Below, piece by piece: positions 43,110 through 53,525 of a stretch of 64,000 bases of DNA; the first letter of the stretch is position 1, and the number at the start of each line of letters is the position of its first letter. Location: contig CAUYUJ010014604.1 of the NCBI GenBank assembly GCA_963575745.1, positions 692,023 through 756,022 of the forward strand, read 5' to 3'. The stretch is from Prorocentrum cordatum. Its lineage: Eukaryota; Sar; Dinophyceae; Prorocentrales; Prorocentraceae. The notes under the pieces were generated by a model. The model saw nothing but the letters and a program-made list of their open reading frames with translations. It was not told the DNA's origin and ran no database searches. A program made the translations under genes and the position numbers.

Positions 43110-44183
43110 GAATCTGAGAACCGGGCATAAAAAGGCTCGCGTGGCTTCTGGGGCTGACCAGCTGCCCTGGGCCTGCACTAATTATTCTGGTAAGGACTCC
43201 TTACTAAGGAGCACGCTGTTTTGTACTAAGGAGCACGCTGTTTTGTACCAGTGGGCACCACCTTTGCGCACGGAGTGCGTTCCCACTGCAGCAGTATGAA
43301 AGAATTGCGTGGGATTGCGGCGGAAAGAATCGCAGTTCATAGGGCGAGGCTCCGCCGAATGAGTTGTGCAAAACACGGGAGCATCTGGGTCGGAACCCCA
43401 GCGCGAGCACCGCTGCGCCAGCCATTCCCGCAGGAGGTGGCAAGGGCATTGACGTGGGATGTCGACCATCCTTGGGATGTGGCACACCATGCCGTGCCCG
43501 AACGGGTCGTTGTTTTGGCGGGCAACGAAAACCGTCGCGAAATTTTCGTGCAAAAATGTTTTGACGCCGGAGCGCGAGAGTCTCGGAGCACCTCCGGACG
43601 CCGAGAAAAGATACTGCTGCTATAGCGGCGTCCCGGGCAGCTGCCTGGCTGCCTGCTTTGAGGCGGGCGGTCTGGTAGCACCGCAGCTCCTCCAGAGATG
43701 CCGGGCGTTTCGCGTGCGACCGTGAACGGTCGGCCCGCTTCTTGAGACCTCTCCAGAATTGGGCCGACCGGTCCGCCCATGCACTGTCGAATTGCGCTGT
43801 CAAGTTGCGCTGCTGGTGTCAACAGCGCACTGCAGCGCGCAGATTCGTGACGGACGACCGGACCAGCCGTCCATCTGGGCAAACAGCAACATTAATTTTA
43901 CGTCTGAATCGCACGGCAGCAGCTGCAGCCCTGCAGACTTTTCGAAAGAATCTACGCCGGTGCGCAAGGAGCGTCCATACCGCTTCTCGGTGCTTTCTTC
44001 CAGGACTGCTTCGAGGCAGCTGTGGATAGCCGATGCGGCCCTACTGCGGTGCGCCCCCTGTTCCACAGAAGCGCTCTCGCGAACTAGGGGCAAAAAGTCG
44101 GGGCCCTCGCTCAGAAGCTGGCGCGCGCCAGGTACGTCCACCGGCGGGTCTCGGACTTGCTCGGGATGAAACGCGGAGGACAC
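43110..44183 (-). pseudogene. Tyrosine recombinase (phage-integrase fold), frameshifted
   Basis: Four successive minus-strand frames make up one recombinase. 44183-43803 is an N-terminal core-binding domain (STEKRYGRSLRTGVDSF, PSRICALQCAVD). 43803-43550 has RGLKKRADRSRSHAKRP and the first catalytic Arg motif GVRRCSETLAL (about 43596). 43553-43182 has CPCHLLREWLAQR, then GTHSVRKGGA, the His-x-x-Arg motif (about 43277). 43178-43120 has QAQGSWSAPEATRAF, the usual G-x-W box before the catalytic Tyr; no Tyr is visible at the expected place. Breaks lie near 43800, 43550 and 43200. The last is next to a 22-bp tandem duplication (43202-43223 and 43224-43245) which is not a multiple of three. Such enzymes mobilise DNA in Crypton, DIRS and related elements. 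No reverse transcriptase was found nearby, so the element class stays open. Confidence 0.75.
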
Positions 44184-44846
44184 AGCAAGCCCGCTTGACG
44201 AGCTACGGTGTCAGCGTGCGTCGCTCGGGCGGGCCCCCCCTGCAGGTGCCCGGGGTGCCTGCGAAGGAACAGCGCGGGGCCCCTGGATATGCGGCCTCTC
44301 GGCTGAAGGTCCCGGGTGCTCGAAATCGTCGCGGTGCAGGCAGGCGGGGCCAAGGCGCCGGCGGCGCGCGGGCTCTGGCGAACAGGGGCCGCGCTTCATC
44401 TTGAGCCCGATATGGATAGCGTCGCAGCGGCCCTTCCCGGACGACCGACAGGCGGGGGGGGGGCGGCGACGAGGGTGCATTTCGTGCCGCCAGACGGGCA
44501 GAAAAGTGCACCGATCGCGCGTTTTTTATCGATGCTTTTGGCGTTTGCCAGCCGCCTGGGCTGGCCGAGGCCCCAGGTGATAGTGGCCCCGTCGGTAGTT
44601 ATTGCTTATGGCTCGCGGGCCCGGTGACCCCGCGCAGCGATGAAACAATATTTTTCTGAACCCGGAGGGCGCGAACAAGTGAAGCGATAGTGCGTTTTTA
44701 CATAACAGCGAAGACAGGTAGGTTTCTAGTGGTGTCAAAAGAGAGCAGCAGATGACTCCACAGGGGGGTCGGGGCGGGACCCGGGGCGGCTGCCGCCGAT
44801 GCCCAAATCGCTTGGGACATCTTCGCAAAATCGCTCTTGGCGCTGC
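44184..44846. other. No supported gene
   Basis: Upstream (5') side of the recombinase pseudogene. Open frames on both strands are GC-driven. Confidence 0.4.
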
Positions 44847-45190
44847 TAGAACTCTATTCCCGGCGTGCATTTTGGATGCCCGGAGCCACCTGTAGGCCAC
44901 TTCGTGGTCTTCGAGTTCCCAGAACTCCATTCCCGGCGTGCATTTTGGATGCCCGGAGCCAGCTGTAGGCCACTTCGTGCTTTTCGATTTCCCAGAACAC
45001 CATTTCCGGGCCACATTTTGAATGCCCGGAGCCAACTGTAGGCCACTTCGTGCTCTTCGAGTTCCCAGAACACCATTCCCGGGCCACATTTTGAATGCCC
45101 GGAGCCAACTGTAAGCCACTTCGTGCTCTTCGAGCTCCCAGAACTCCATTCCCGGGCCGCATTTTGAATGCCCGGAGCCAACTGAGGGTG
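44847..45190. repeat. 73-bp tandem repeat
   Basis: About 4.6 copies with CCCGGAGCCAACTGTAGGCC, ACTTCGTGCTCTTCGAG and TTCCCAGAACACCATTCCCG. Unit starts are 44879, 44952, 45025 and 45098. Confidence 0.97.
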
Positions 45191-46082
45191 AAGCAGGCTG
45201 CTGCTGAGGCAGGCTGAGGCTGAGGCTGAGGCAGGCTGATGCTGAGGCAGGCTGAGGCTGAGGCTGAGGTTGAGGCTGAGGCTGAGGCTGAGGCAGGCTG
45301 AGGCAGACGCTGAGGCAGGCTGATGCTGAGGCAGGCTGAGGCTGAGGCTGAGGCTGATGCAGGCTGAGGCTGAGGCTGAGGCTAAGGTTGAGGCTGAAGG
45401 CAGACTGAGGCTGAGGCTGAAGCAGGCTGAGGCTGAGGCTGAGGCAGGCTGAGGCTGAGGCTGAGGCAGGCTGATGCTGAGGCAGGCTGAGGCTGAGGCT
45501 GAGGCTGATGCAGGCTGAGGCTGAGGCAGGCTGAGGCTGAGGCCGAGGCTGAAGGCAGACTGAGGCTGAGGCTGAAGCAGGCTGAGGCTGAGGCTGAGGC
45601 AGGCTGAGGCTGAGGCTGAGGCTGAGGCTGAGCTGAGGCAGGCAGGCTGAGGCTGATGCAGGCTGAGGCTGAGGCTGATGAGGCTGAGGCTGGCTGAGGC
45701 TGAGGCAGGCTGAGGCAGGCTGAGGCAGGCTGAGGCTGAGGCTGAGCAGGCTGAGGCTGAGGCTGGCTGAGGCTGAGGCCGAGGCTGAAGGCAGACTGAG
45801 GCTGAGGCTGAAGCAGGCTGAGGCTGAGGCTGAGGCAGGCTGAGGCTGAGGCTGAGGCAGGCTGAGGCTGAGGCTGAGGCAGGCTGAGGCTGAGGCTGAG
45901 GCTGAGGCTGAGGCTGAGGCTGATGCAGGCTGAGGCTGAGGCAGGCTGAGGCTGAGGCCGAGGATGAAGGCAGACTGAGGCTGAGGCTGAGGCTGAAGCA
46001 GGCTGAGGCTGAGGCTGAGGCAGGCTGAGGCTGATGCTGAGGCAGGCTGATACTGAGGCTGAGGCTGAGGCTGAGGCTGTGA
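45191..46082. repeat. AGGCTG hexanucleotide array
   Basis: About 890 bp of GAGGCT/GAGGCAGGCT. The 243-codon Ser/Ala/Gln/Pro frame on - is the repeat translated. Confidence 0.97.
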
Positions 46083-46810
46083 CTGTGACTGCCGTTGCCG
46101 CTGCGACTGTCATCGCGAATTCGATTGCGACTGCGAGAACAGGAGAATTCTACAACTGGATTCTCATCTGGATCTTAAGGGGAATGTTTCCATATATGCT
46201 TCTAGACATCGCTGTTCGGTTGCTTTGCCGGGATAATTTTACCGCGCTTTCTGTCGGTCGCATGGGCCGCTCGAGCCGCGCCCGGGCCCCCGGCGATTTT
46301 TTTTTTTGGGCCCCCAGCAGTGGTTATTGCTTGCGGCGCGCAACCGGCAACCGCCGCCCGCGCCCGCCGACGACCCAGGGACGGGACCGAGCAGGCAGGG
46401 AGGGGGGCGGGGCGGGGGGGGCGGCGCAGGGGGCATGCGAAAAGAAAGGAGGCAGGGTGATGAGAGGAGCAGACGGTGACGCGACGACTTGCGCATGCTT
46501 TCTGGGTGCGTGTGCTGTGCGCGGCCTCGGACAGAGTCGCGGCGACCGGCCCGGCGCGCCTGCTCGGAACGCAAGCGCGCGGCGGAACAAAAAGGTCATG
46601 CGCTGGGAACGGCCCGGCAGGGGCTCCGCTGGCAAGCGCGTGAATTGAATCCCGCGCCCCAGACAAAGGCGTTGCGGCAACCAAGATCGCGCGCAGAACA
46701 ATCTGTGCACCCAGGGCAACGGCCATTGACCGGCGCCGGGCGCCGATCAAGTCGATTCTTGGATGAGTTCGGCGGCTGCCTGAAGAAAGGCGCATTATAA
46801 CTGGAACCCA
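46083..46810. other. GC-rich stretch, no gene
   Basis: 46100-46140 continues as GACTGTGACTGC-type sequence. The rest has no recognised feature. Confidence 0.45.
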
Positions 46811-46812
46811 AC

Positions 46813-46862
46813 CCAGTTCGTTGTGGTGTGCAACCCATTTCGTTGTGGTGTGCAACCCACTT
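46813..46862. repeat. 21-bp TTCGTTGTGGTGTGCAACCC repeat
   Basis: Two full copies and one partial, followed by AT-rich sequence. Confidence 0.85.
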
Positions 46863-46981
46863 CGGAGTGCGTACAAGTACTTAGCCCCTTGCGACCCACA
46901 TGCTTCCTTTGGGCCAGACTTGCTAACTTCTATAACTGGTTGCAGCAGGGGAAAGTGGATAGCTTTCTTTTCTAGGCGCCC

Positions 46982-47020
46982 AAGTTAAGTACTTGCATGT
47001 ACATCACACGTACTTAACTT
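46982..47020. other. Perfect 11-bp inverted repeat
   Basis: AAGTTAAGTAC (46982-46992) and GTACTTAACTT (47010-47020) are perfect complements with a 17-nt loop. Further AAGTACTT octamers lie at about 46874 and 47040. Confidence 0.8.
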
Positions 47021-47164
47021 CAGACCAAGTTGACTTAACAAGTACTTGCTAAGTGTTTGCGTTGACTTATAACAAGCACGTCACGACAAATCCACGTTGT
47101 TTGACATAAAACCACCTGTTGCAACCTAAAACCTCAAACGCAAGTTCGTAAAACATTCGGAATC

Positions 47165-47420
47165 CCAAACTCCGCACGCGCGATGATTGTGATGATGGGG
47201 GCGATGACGATGATGAGGACGGTGGCGAGATTGCATATTATGTATGATTTTGTGTGTATGTGGAATTGTTATATAGTGTATATTATGTATTATATGTATG
47301 ATGATGACGGTGACGAGATTGCATATTGTGTGTGCTGATGACGTTGACGAGATTGCATATTACATTGGTGTATGATGATGACGGTGACGAGATTGCATAT
47401 TATGTATGCTTGTGCTTTTG
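47165..47420. repeat. GATGATGACGGTGACGAGAT repeat
   Basis: Four units carrying GACGAGATTGCATATTATG or a close variant, at about 47215, 47299, 47340 and 47377. Confidence 0.85.
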
Positions 47421-47464
47421 CGTGTATAGTGTGTATGTATATTTTTGCGTGTATATTGGTTTTG

Positions 47465-48090
47465 GAATTGCAGGTCGACTTTGCGCGCGCGCGCGTGACC
47501 ATGGTCACCCGCGCGCGGGTGACGCGTGTCACCTCTCTCCTAGGGCCTTACAGAAGTTTCAAATTCAGTTTTTGGAATTACATGTCGACTTTTCTATTGT
47601 GGACATTACAGATCTCCCCAGCGCGCGCCGCCGCGCGCGCGGGTGACCCACCCATCGCGTGGGTCACCTCGGCCTCCCTTGAGGCCTCACAAAAATCTCA
47701 AAGTCAGTTGTTGAAGTTACATGTCGACATTTCTCTTGTGCACACTATAGAACTCCACAGCGCGCGCCGCCGCGCGCGCGGCGGCGCGCGCGCGCGCGGG
47801 CGACCCGCCCATCGCGTGGGTCACCTCGGCCTCCTTTGAGTCCACACAGAATTTCAAATTCATTTTAAAACAAAACAAAATTAATTCAAAAACATGCATG
47901 TATACTTTTCTCGGCAATATCGAACTTCGCAGCGCGCGCGAGCGCGCGCGGGGTGACGGTGCACGAGTGCGCGTGCGCGTGCGTATTTGCGCGCGTGCGC
48001 GCGTGCGTGTGCGTGCTCGCGCGTGCGACGGGCGGGTGCATAATTCTCGTGTGATTGCGCGCGCGCGCGTGCGCGCGCGCGCGTGCCCGC
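47465..48090. repeat. 140-175 bp repeat with GCGCGC palindromic cores
   Basis: Four units, each an AT-rich half (CATGTCGACTTTTCTATTGT, TTTCAAATTCA) and a GCGCGCGCG half (CCATCGCGTGGGTCACCTCGG), at about 47470, 47580, 47720 and 47895. The last GC half expands into a GCGTGC array. Confidence 0.85.
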
Positions 48091-48204
48091 GCTGGTTCCT
48101 CATCGCGCCAGGGGGCGCGGCGGCAGATATGATTGCGCCAGGTGCAATTTGGCGGATTTGGGGAATGTCTTGGGCATCTTGGGGCCATCATAGGCTGTCT
48201 TGGG

Positions 48205-48300
48205 GCTACCGCAACCCTAACGCCATAACCCTAAACCGAACACCCTTGCCCTACACCAAAACCCGAACACCAAAACCATGAACCTATCCGAGCCCGAACA
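48205..48300. repeat. Telomere-like CCCTAA-rich tract
   Basis: AACCCTAACGCCATAACCC, TAAACCGAACACCC and CCCTACACCAAAACCCGAA. Two exact ACCCTAA hits plus variants on one strand; it looks like a decayed Arabidopsis-type TTTAGGG tract. Confidence 0.4.
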
Positions 48301-48852
48301 CCCTATCCTCAACCGCCGCCCTCAAGACGGCTTCAATAAACGCCCCCACCAAGGCGCGCCCCTGCTCTATAAGGCCTAGCACGGGGGCTCTGACCATGGG
48401 CTTATATGGGGCCTCCAGGAGTTAGCCTTCGGGGCCTCATGATATTTGGATGTCGGGACCTTCTGCTGGAATGCGTGCAGCGCGCAAAGTTTATATGTAG
48501 GGTCTCAGGGTGCAGTGGCTCAGGGCAAGTCAGGGCAGCATGGTCACATGGCTTTGGGTTCCTTGGGGGCTCCAGGGTTTCAGGGTCTATGGCCTCGGGG
48601 CCCCAGGGTCTGAAAGGTCGCATGGCCGCATTGGGGTCCAGGGCCTTCGACGACGACGGCGTCGACGACACGTATGACTGTGCGCATTGGATGCCGCGGG
48701 GCCCTGAGGTTGGCGTCCTGAAGCCCGCGCGGCATTCAGCATTCGCGCCCTCGTTGGTTCCTCGTTTCCACCTGCCGATGCCTTCCCGCCCCGTGCTGCC
48801 GCCGCCGTTTTGGCCCGTGCCGCGATACGTTTCTCGCACGCTGCAGCGCTTT
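48301..48852. other. Intergenic region before the gene array
   Basis: GGGGCC/TCAGGG-rich quasi-repeats at 48395-48630. A 192-codon + frame (48406-48984) overlaps the next gene's 5' end in a different frame and has no recognisable motif. Confidence 0.4.
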
Positions 48853-48876
48853 GCGCTATCATATTTTGGCGGCCGA
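48853..48876 (+). promoter_or_regulatory. Weak leader-like / TTTT-box segment
   Basis: GCGCTATCATATTTTGGCGG lies 45 bp before the ATG at 48921. It keeps TA..C..ATTTTGGC of the leader but is poor; it also contains the GCGCTAT motif seen at other gene borders. Confidence 0.3.
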
Positions 48877-48920
48877 CTACCACCGCACATCAGCGATATA
48901 CGCTTTCTTAGTTGGACGCC

Positions 48921-49439
48921 ATGGCGCCCAAGGCACACCACAAAAGGGGCTACGACGATGTGGTCAAGGAAAATGCAGAGCTGAAAAAAACCATGAAAAA
49001 GATGAAGGAGAAACTGGCAGACAATGCAGAGCTGAAGAAAACCATCAAAAAGATGAAGGCGGAAATGACAGACAAGGATTCCGCTCTCGACTGGTGCAAG
49101 CATGGCCTCGGCAACCTGAAGCTCGGCCTGGAGTATCGCAGGATGGGGATCGCGGGTGCGAAGCAGCTGCGGCACGTGCGGATACAGCCCCAGGCAAGCA
49201 TTCGCAACCCCCCTGACCCGCGAATCGGTTCGATGCTGCAGGTCGCCGCAGCCGAGAGCGCATCCTCTTTTGCCAGGCACGCGATGCACGCGGCAGAGCG
49301 CGCCGCGGGAACACAAGCGGCCCGCGCCACGGTCGCTGCGTGCACAGCTTCGGCAGCGGCAGCGGCAGCGGCAGCCGCGGCGGCCAACGCAGCCCCGCAG
49401 CCCATCCCAGCGGACTACGTCCCGCCCCACCAGAGGTAG
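48921..49439 (+). CDS. Small coiled-coil / Ala-rich protein, unknown
   Basis: 172 codons, ATG to TAG. Residues 14-60 form a charged coiled coil containing two copies of NAELKKTxKKMK (DVVKENAELKKTMKKMKE; DNAELKKTIKKMKAEM). A middle segment (LDWCKHGLGNLKLGLEYRR) is followed by Ala-rich sequence with a run of about 12 Ala, then PIPADYVPPHQR at the end. It may be a structural or oligomerising protein; no family is recognised. First gene of a same-strand array; the next gene starts 1.27 kb downstream. A TTG nine bases upstream is in frame but ATG is preferred. An (ACG)n tract lies 280 bp past the stop. Confidence 0.7.
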   Translation: MAPKAHHKRGYDDVVKENAELKKTMKKMKEKLADNAELKKTIKKMKAEMTDKDSALDWCKHGLGNLKLGLEYRRMGIAGAKQLRHVRIQPQASIRNPPDPRIGSMLQVAAAESASSFARHAMHAAERAAGTQAARATVAACTASAAAAAAAAAAANAAPQPIPADYVPPHQR

Positions 49440-49529
49440 GCGACGGAGTCCCATAGTCTCAGTCTCAGTGTTTCGCGGCAGTTTGCAGTTAGATTGCAGT
49501 CGCAGTCGCAGTGCGCCGCGGCAGTTTGC

Positions 49530-49531
49530 AG

Positions 49532-49569
<38 letters not shown>
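49530..49569. repeat. TA microsatellite
   Basis: About 19 TA units, flanked upstream by two copies of GCGGCAGTTTGCAGTTA (49476 and 49518). Confidence 0.97.
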
Positions 49570-49571
<2 letters not shown>

Positions 49572-49716
49572 CAGTCGCCGCTTCGGTATATTGCGCTGCT
49601 GGCGGAGTTGACCGCAGCGCCTCGCCCAACGACCGATGCGCATTGCAGCTCGCGCTGCAATGAGAAAACCACCCCCTGGTTTTAGCACCCCCATCGCCCC
49701 TTCGCAGTTTCAGACT

Positions 49717-49718
<2 letters not shown>

Positions 49719-49756
<38 letters not shown>

Positions 49757-49758
49757 CG
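49719..49758. repeat. ACG microsatellite, 3' of the 48.9-kb gene
   Basis: About 13 ACG units. Confidence 0.97.
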
Positions 49759-50199
49759 ACGAACCGCCCCGAATGCCGCTGGCATTCACCCCTTGGAGGT
49801 CCCAGCAGGGATTCGTCTGCGCATGATTGCCTCAGGGCCCTCATGGGCTCAATGGGGCATCGGGGCCGTCGTCGGCCCAATGTGGCCGCGCACCCCCGCG
49901 GCATCCTGGGGCAACCGTTGGTGCGGGGCGTGTCGGGGCATCCTTCGATTTCGGGGGTGGGGAGGGGAAAGGGGACCTGAGGCCAAACGATGTCGGGGTC
50001 TGGCGGTGCCGACGCAGCTGTGACTGCACTGCGTCTGAAGCCACATTCCCCAAACACTGCTTGCGCGTATATGGCTGCTGATTTGTGAGTTGCAGTGTGG
50101 CGGCTCCGTGCTCGCCGTCGCCGCCCCGCGCGTCGCCGCCCGTGGTCTGGGCCTGCGTGGCGATCTGGGGGATCCGTGCCCGCCGCCTTCGCCTCGCCG
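49759..50199. other. Intergenic, no gene
   Basis: GGGGC-rich quasi-repeats (CATGGGCTCAATGGGGCATC) at 49830-49980. I see nothing else. Confidence 0.5.
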
Positions 50200-50545
50200 C
50201 CGCATCACTTACACCACGTAGATGGCAACGCATAGATGGCATCGCATAGCTTACGCTATACATATTGCACCACGCAGGTTGCACTACATAGGTTGCACCT
50301 CATCGATCGCACCGCATACGCCGCACCGCATATATTGCAGAACATAGTTTTTACACCACATGTCCTACCTCACATCGATTGCACCAAGTAGATTGCGCCA
50401 CATCGGCGGCACCATATACATTGCACCACGCGTGACACCACATTGGTTGCATCACATCGATTGTGCCGCATAGGTGACACCACGCATATTGCACTACATA
50501 GGGTGCACCACATTCCGCACACCACATAGATATCACTACATATGG
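50200..50545. repeat. 15-bp ATTGCACCACATAGG minisatellite
   Basis: About 22 degenerate units (TTGCACCACGCAGG, TTGCACTACATAGG, ACACCACATAGAT). Reverse complement of 15970-16075. Confidence 0.85.
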
Positions 50546-50612
50546 TGCAATATGCCACTGTTTGGGGTCCACGATGGCTAACATGAGCCACACTGTCGCA
50601 TACCAGGGGTTC

Positions 50613-50634
50613 ACCGTAGCCAATGTGGCCCAAG
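50613..50634 (+). other. Spliced-leader relic
   Basis: ACCGTAGCCAATGTGG followed by CCCAAG. 19 of 22 positions match the dinoflagellate leader, in the right orientation and 73 nt before the ATG of the next gene. Best single relic in the window. Confidence 0.8.
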
Positions 50635-50707
50635 TAGCGCTTCGACGCTGAGCATACAGCGGTATACATCGCTTTGGTTTGTTCGTTTTGTTTCTTTGTC
50701 AGCATTC

Positions 50708-51618
50708 ATGGCGGGCGTGTTATCCACGCATACCAAACAACGCCTCGACGAGCTCATAGCGAGAGGGCTGCAGTCCAGCACCGACGGCGTCAACGCGATT
50801 TTCTTGGATACAATCGAGATTCTCAAGGGAGAGCACCTCATCAGGCTTGTGAGGAATGAGAACGCTGCGAAGTTCTTCGCGCACCCGAGGAACAGGTTCG
50901 GCCTCGGGCTCAGCCCGCACCAGGCCCATCGGGCTGGCGCGAAGATATGCGGCATCGGTGCAGATAAGGCTGCATTGACCAATGCCTTCGCCATCGGGAT
51001 GCAGGTGGAAGGCCCGATGCGACAGGCAGCGGTGGACTTCAACCGCAGCGTCATCACGCGGAGCAACGGCATGCTTGCTCAACCCACGGGGCAGGAAATG
51101 TACCTCGCGGTCGGGCGCGGCCATACGGTGGCATTCTGCAGGGCGGCCCAAGCTGGATGCAGCACGCCCAATGAGAAAATCAAGGACGGCAGCGGCACCA
51201 TCGACATTCAGAAATTGTTCAAAGACAAGGTTTTCAAGTCCATGATCCAAGACGGGTGGGACTGGTGGATCATATCCGCGGTCGTGGACAGGGAATGCCC
51301 TCGGCACGCCGATCTCGCGCAGAAGGCACTCAATGCAAACAACCACGTGGCGTCCCTCATCGGGGAGGTGGAGGCCGCGCAGATGATGGCGGAGTATCTG
51401 AAGGACGGGGACCAGGCAGACGATAACCTGGAGGAGATGGCGCAGGAGTCCGTGCGATCCATGGGGTGTCCGTGTTCCCCCTACGTGGACAGCATCATTA
51501 AGTTCGTTCGGATTTACGCTGGAGGGATTGGCGCCCCCCACATCCAGTTCATCGACAAGGTTGCCAAGCAGTTCCACGCCACTGGAGTCTTGGGTAGAGG
51601 TTGCCGGAGGGACAACCC

Positions 51619-51656
<38 letters not shown>

Positions 51657-52936
51657 AACGACGACGACGACGACGACGAGGTTTCTGGAAGGCTGTGGCA
51701 GAGGTCACGTTCTACGACAGCAGTGGGCAGTACCCCCTCATCAGGAACGCGATGGTGCTGGCCAACCTCACATCGAACACCAGGGAGGACGGAATCGCAA
51801 AGCTCTTGTCGAGGACCGACGTGGTGAAGGTCGCGTCCAAGGCCAAGGCGGAGACAGCAGCTGAGTGCGAAGCAACCCTCAGGGCCGCTGCAATCATCGT
51901 CAAATTCTTGAGGGGCGGCGGGAAGATCAAGCCAGACGACGAGTTGGGCCCCCTTGGTCGCATATGGGTTCGCGTGGCGCTGTACGCCACCGACAAGGGG
52001 AACAAGGGCGACGAAGCAAGACCGATGGAGTTGCCCGACATCCAGTCGCAGTTCCTCGATGAGCTCTCCGCGGCCGTCGGGGCGGAGGTCACGTGCGACT
52101 CATGGGAGTCCGCCTGGAAAAAGACTGGCTACTCTAAGAATGCGGAGGACGCCGGCGCCAGTGCAGCGCCGTGCAAAAAGCCAAAGGTCGTTGCAGATAT
52201 GCAGGACCACGAGGACCCTGCCTGGATCTGCTCGCAGAAGGGGATCTTCCAGGGATGCATCGTGATCAAGAAGGACGCCGCGGGGGACCCTGAGGGCCTT
52301 CACAAGCTAGTTGGGTTCGCCGATGGGGTCCAGCTGCAGCAGTTGTTGAGTTACGTGGGTGCGCAGAACGGGATCGCGTTTTCGATCGCAGTGAAGGGGT
52401 TTATGGATAAGTGGACCCTGTACAACGGGACTGCGCTGCCCAAGCACTGGGTTGACGGCGAGAGCCCGACGGCCTGCCCAGGCACCGTGTATGCATGGGG
52501 TACCGATTGGACTAAGGCGGGGCTGTTCATCGCCATCCACGAGATATACGAGGCCCATGATGACTTGAAGTTTTTCAGATGCCCCGACGTGGTCATGACC
52601 AAGAGGGAGTTCAAGAAGGGCGCCCTCGTCCTGGCTCCGATGGTGCCGCTGTCCAACATCTCCCTCAAGAAGACCGCGGGGGCATGGGGCCTCGGCAAGC
52701 ACAACGCGGGCAAGCAAGAGTTCTTCGCGACCAAGCCCGTCAGGCAGCCTGCCACGGCGGAGATCGACGCCTCGTACGGCATAAGCGCCTTCTGGTGGGT
52801 GAAGACATCAGGGGATACCAAGGCCGTCAACATGCACACCAAGATCATGGACCACCTCGGCGTGTCAATCCCGTGCTTGTGCAACACCACGAGGGCGATC
52901 AAGGCTCACGAGACGTTGGTATGCTTCAAGAAGTGA
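50708..52936 (+). CDS. 742-residue protein, dinoflagellate-type, unknown
   Basis: One frame from ATG (MAGVLSTHTKQRLDELIARG) to TGA. Residues 1-290 are mainly helical with a mixed alpha/beta look (GWDWWIISAVVDRECPRHAD). Residues 304-325 are Arg/Gln only, encoded by a CGA tract at 51617-51678. The rest continues with FWKAVAEVTFYDSSGQY and ends with a folded-looking C-terminal region (FKKGALVLAPMVPLSNISL, ISAFWWVKTSGD, NTTRAIKAHETLVCF). The C-terminus loosely recalls the N..xI..GE.L stretch of SET domains, but without the rest of that domain I do not call one. A 19/22 leader relic lies upstream. The Arg tract may be intronic: 51594-51680 is an 87-nt in-frame segment with GT and AG ends. No signal peptide. 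Function unknown. Confidence 0.75.
51594..51680 (+). other. Possible 87-bp in-frame intron containing (CGA)n
   Basis: Starts GTAGAGGTTGCCGGAGGG and ends CGACGACGAG. Removing it joins GTCTTGG to GTTTCTGG, giving the continuous reading TGVLGFWKAVAEV, and deletes the whole Arg tract without changing frame. Confidence 0.4.
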
Positions 52937-53457
52937 GGCGCGCGTGCTATGTGAGCAGCGCGTGGCACTCTCGCGCAGTGCCGATGCATGCCGCCATTCC
53001 CGCCAATGCATCGCGCATTGAATGACTGTTCCGGGTACAGCGCACTGCGCTATAGTGAACACACCACCGCCGCCCTCCCATCCCCAACCTCCTCATCCTC
53101 CAAATCCTCATCCTCAGTTGGTATCGGGTCCGTATCGGATGCCCTCTCAGGGCGGCCCTGGGCCGCGCGTATTGGAGCCCAGCTCGCTCTCGGGCTCCCT
53201 GAATCTAGATTGGCGCCATTTTAGGTCAAACGCATCATAAGGATGCACCCCGATAAGCTAACATCATTCAACGCACTGTGCCAACGTTGTTGTTGATCAA
53301 GGGATGGGGGCCCATAATTGGCATCGTCCCTTCTGTGGCCCAAACGCATCGCCTCGTGGGGGCATCTCCTATTGGAGCGTTCATGGTGTCATCTTGGGGT
53401 CATCTTATATGCCCCTACTGGGGCCGCATCGCCATCGCAACCCACACCGCCATCACC
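52937..53457. other. Intergenic, no gene
   Basis: Has GCGCTATAG at 53047-53055 and GGGGC/CATCTTGGGGTCATC quasi-repeats at 53300-53440. Confidence 0.5.
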
Positions 53458-53479
53458 ATTATAGCCGTGTCGGCTCAGG
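53458..53479 (+). other. Spliced-leader relic, degenerate
   Basis: TAGCCGTGTCGGCTCAGG core; 15 of 22 positions match the leader. It ends 46 nt before the ATG at 53526. Confidence 0.5.
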
Positions 53480-53525
53480 GCGCCGCGGTGCCCATATATA
53501 GCGCCAGCGCTGAGTTAGTTTCTAT

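Noticed and set aside
45382-46113. 243-codon - frame rich in Ser, Ala, Gln and Pro
   Set aside because: Direct translation of the AGGCTG hexanucleotide array.
52850-52936. SET methyltransferase domain at the end of the 742-residue protein
   Set aside because: Only a short N..xI..GE.L-like stretch is present; the other SET motifs are not seen.
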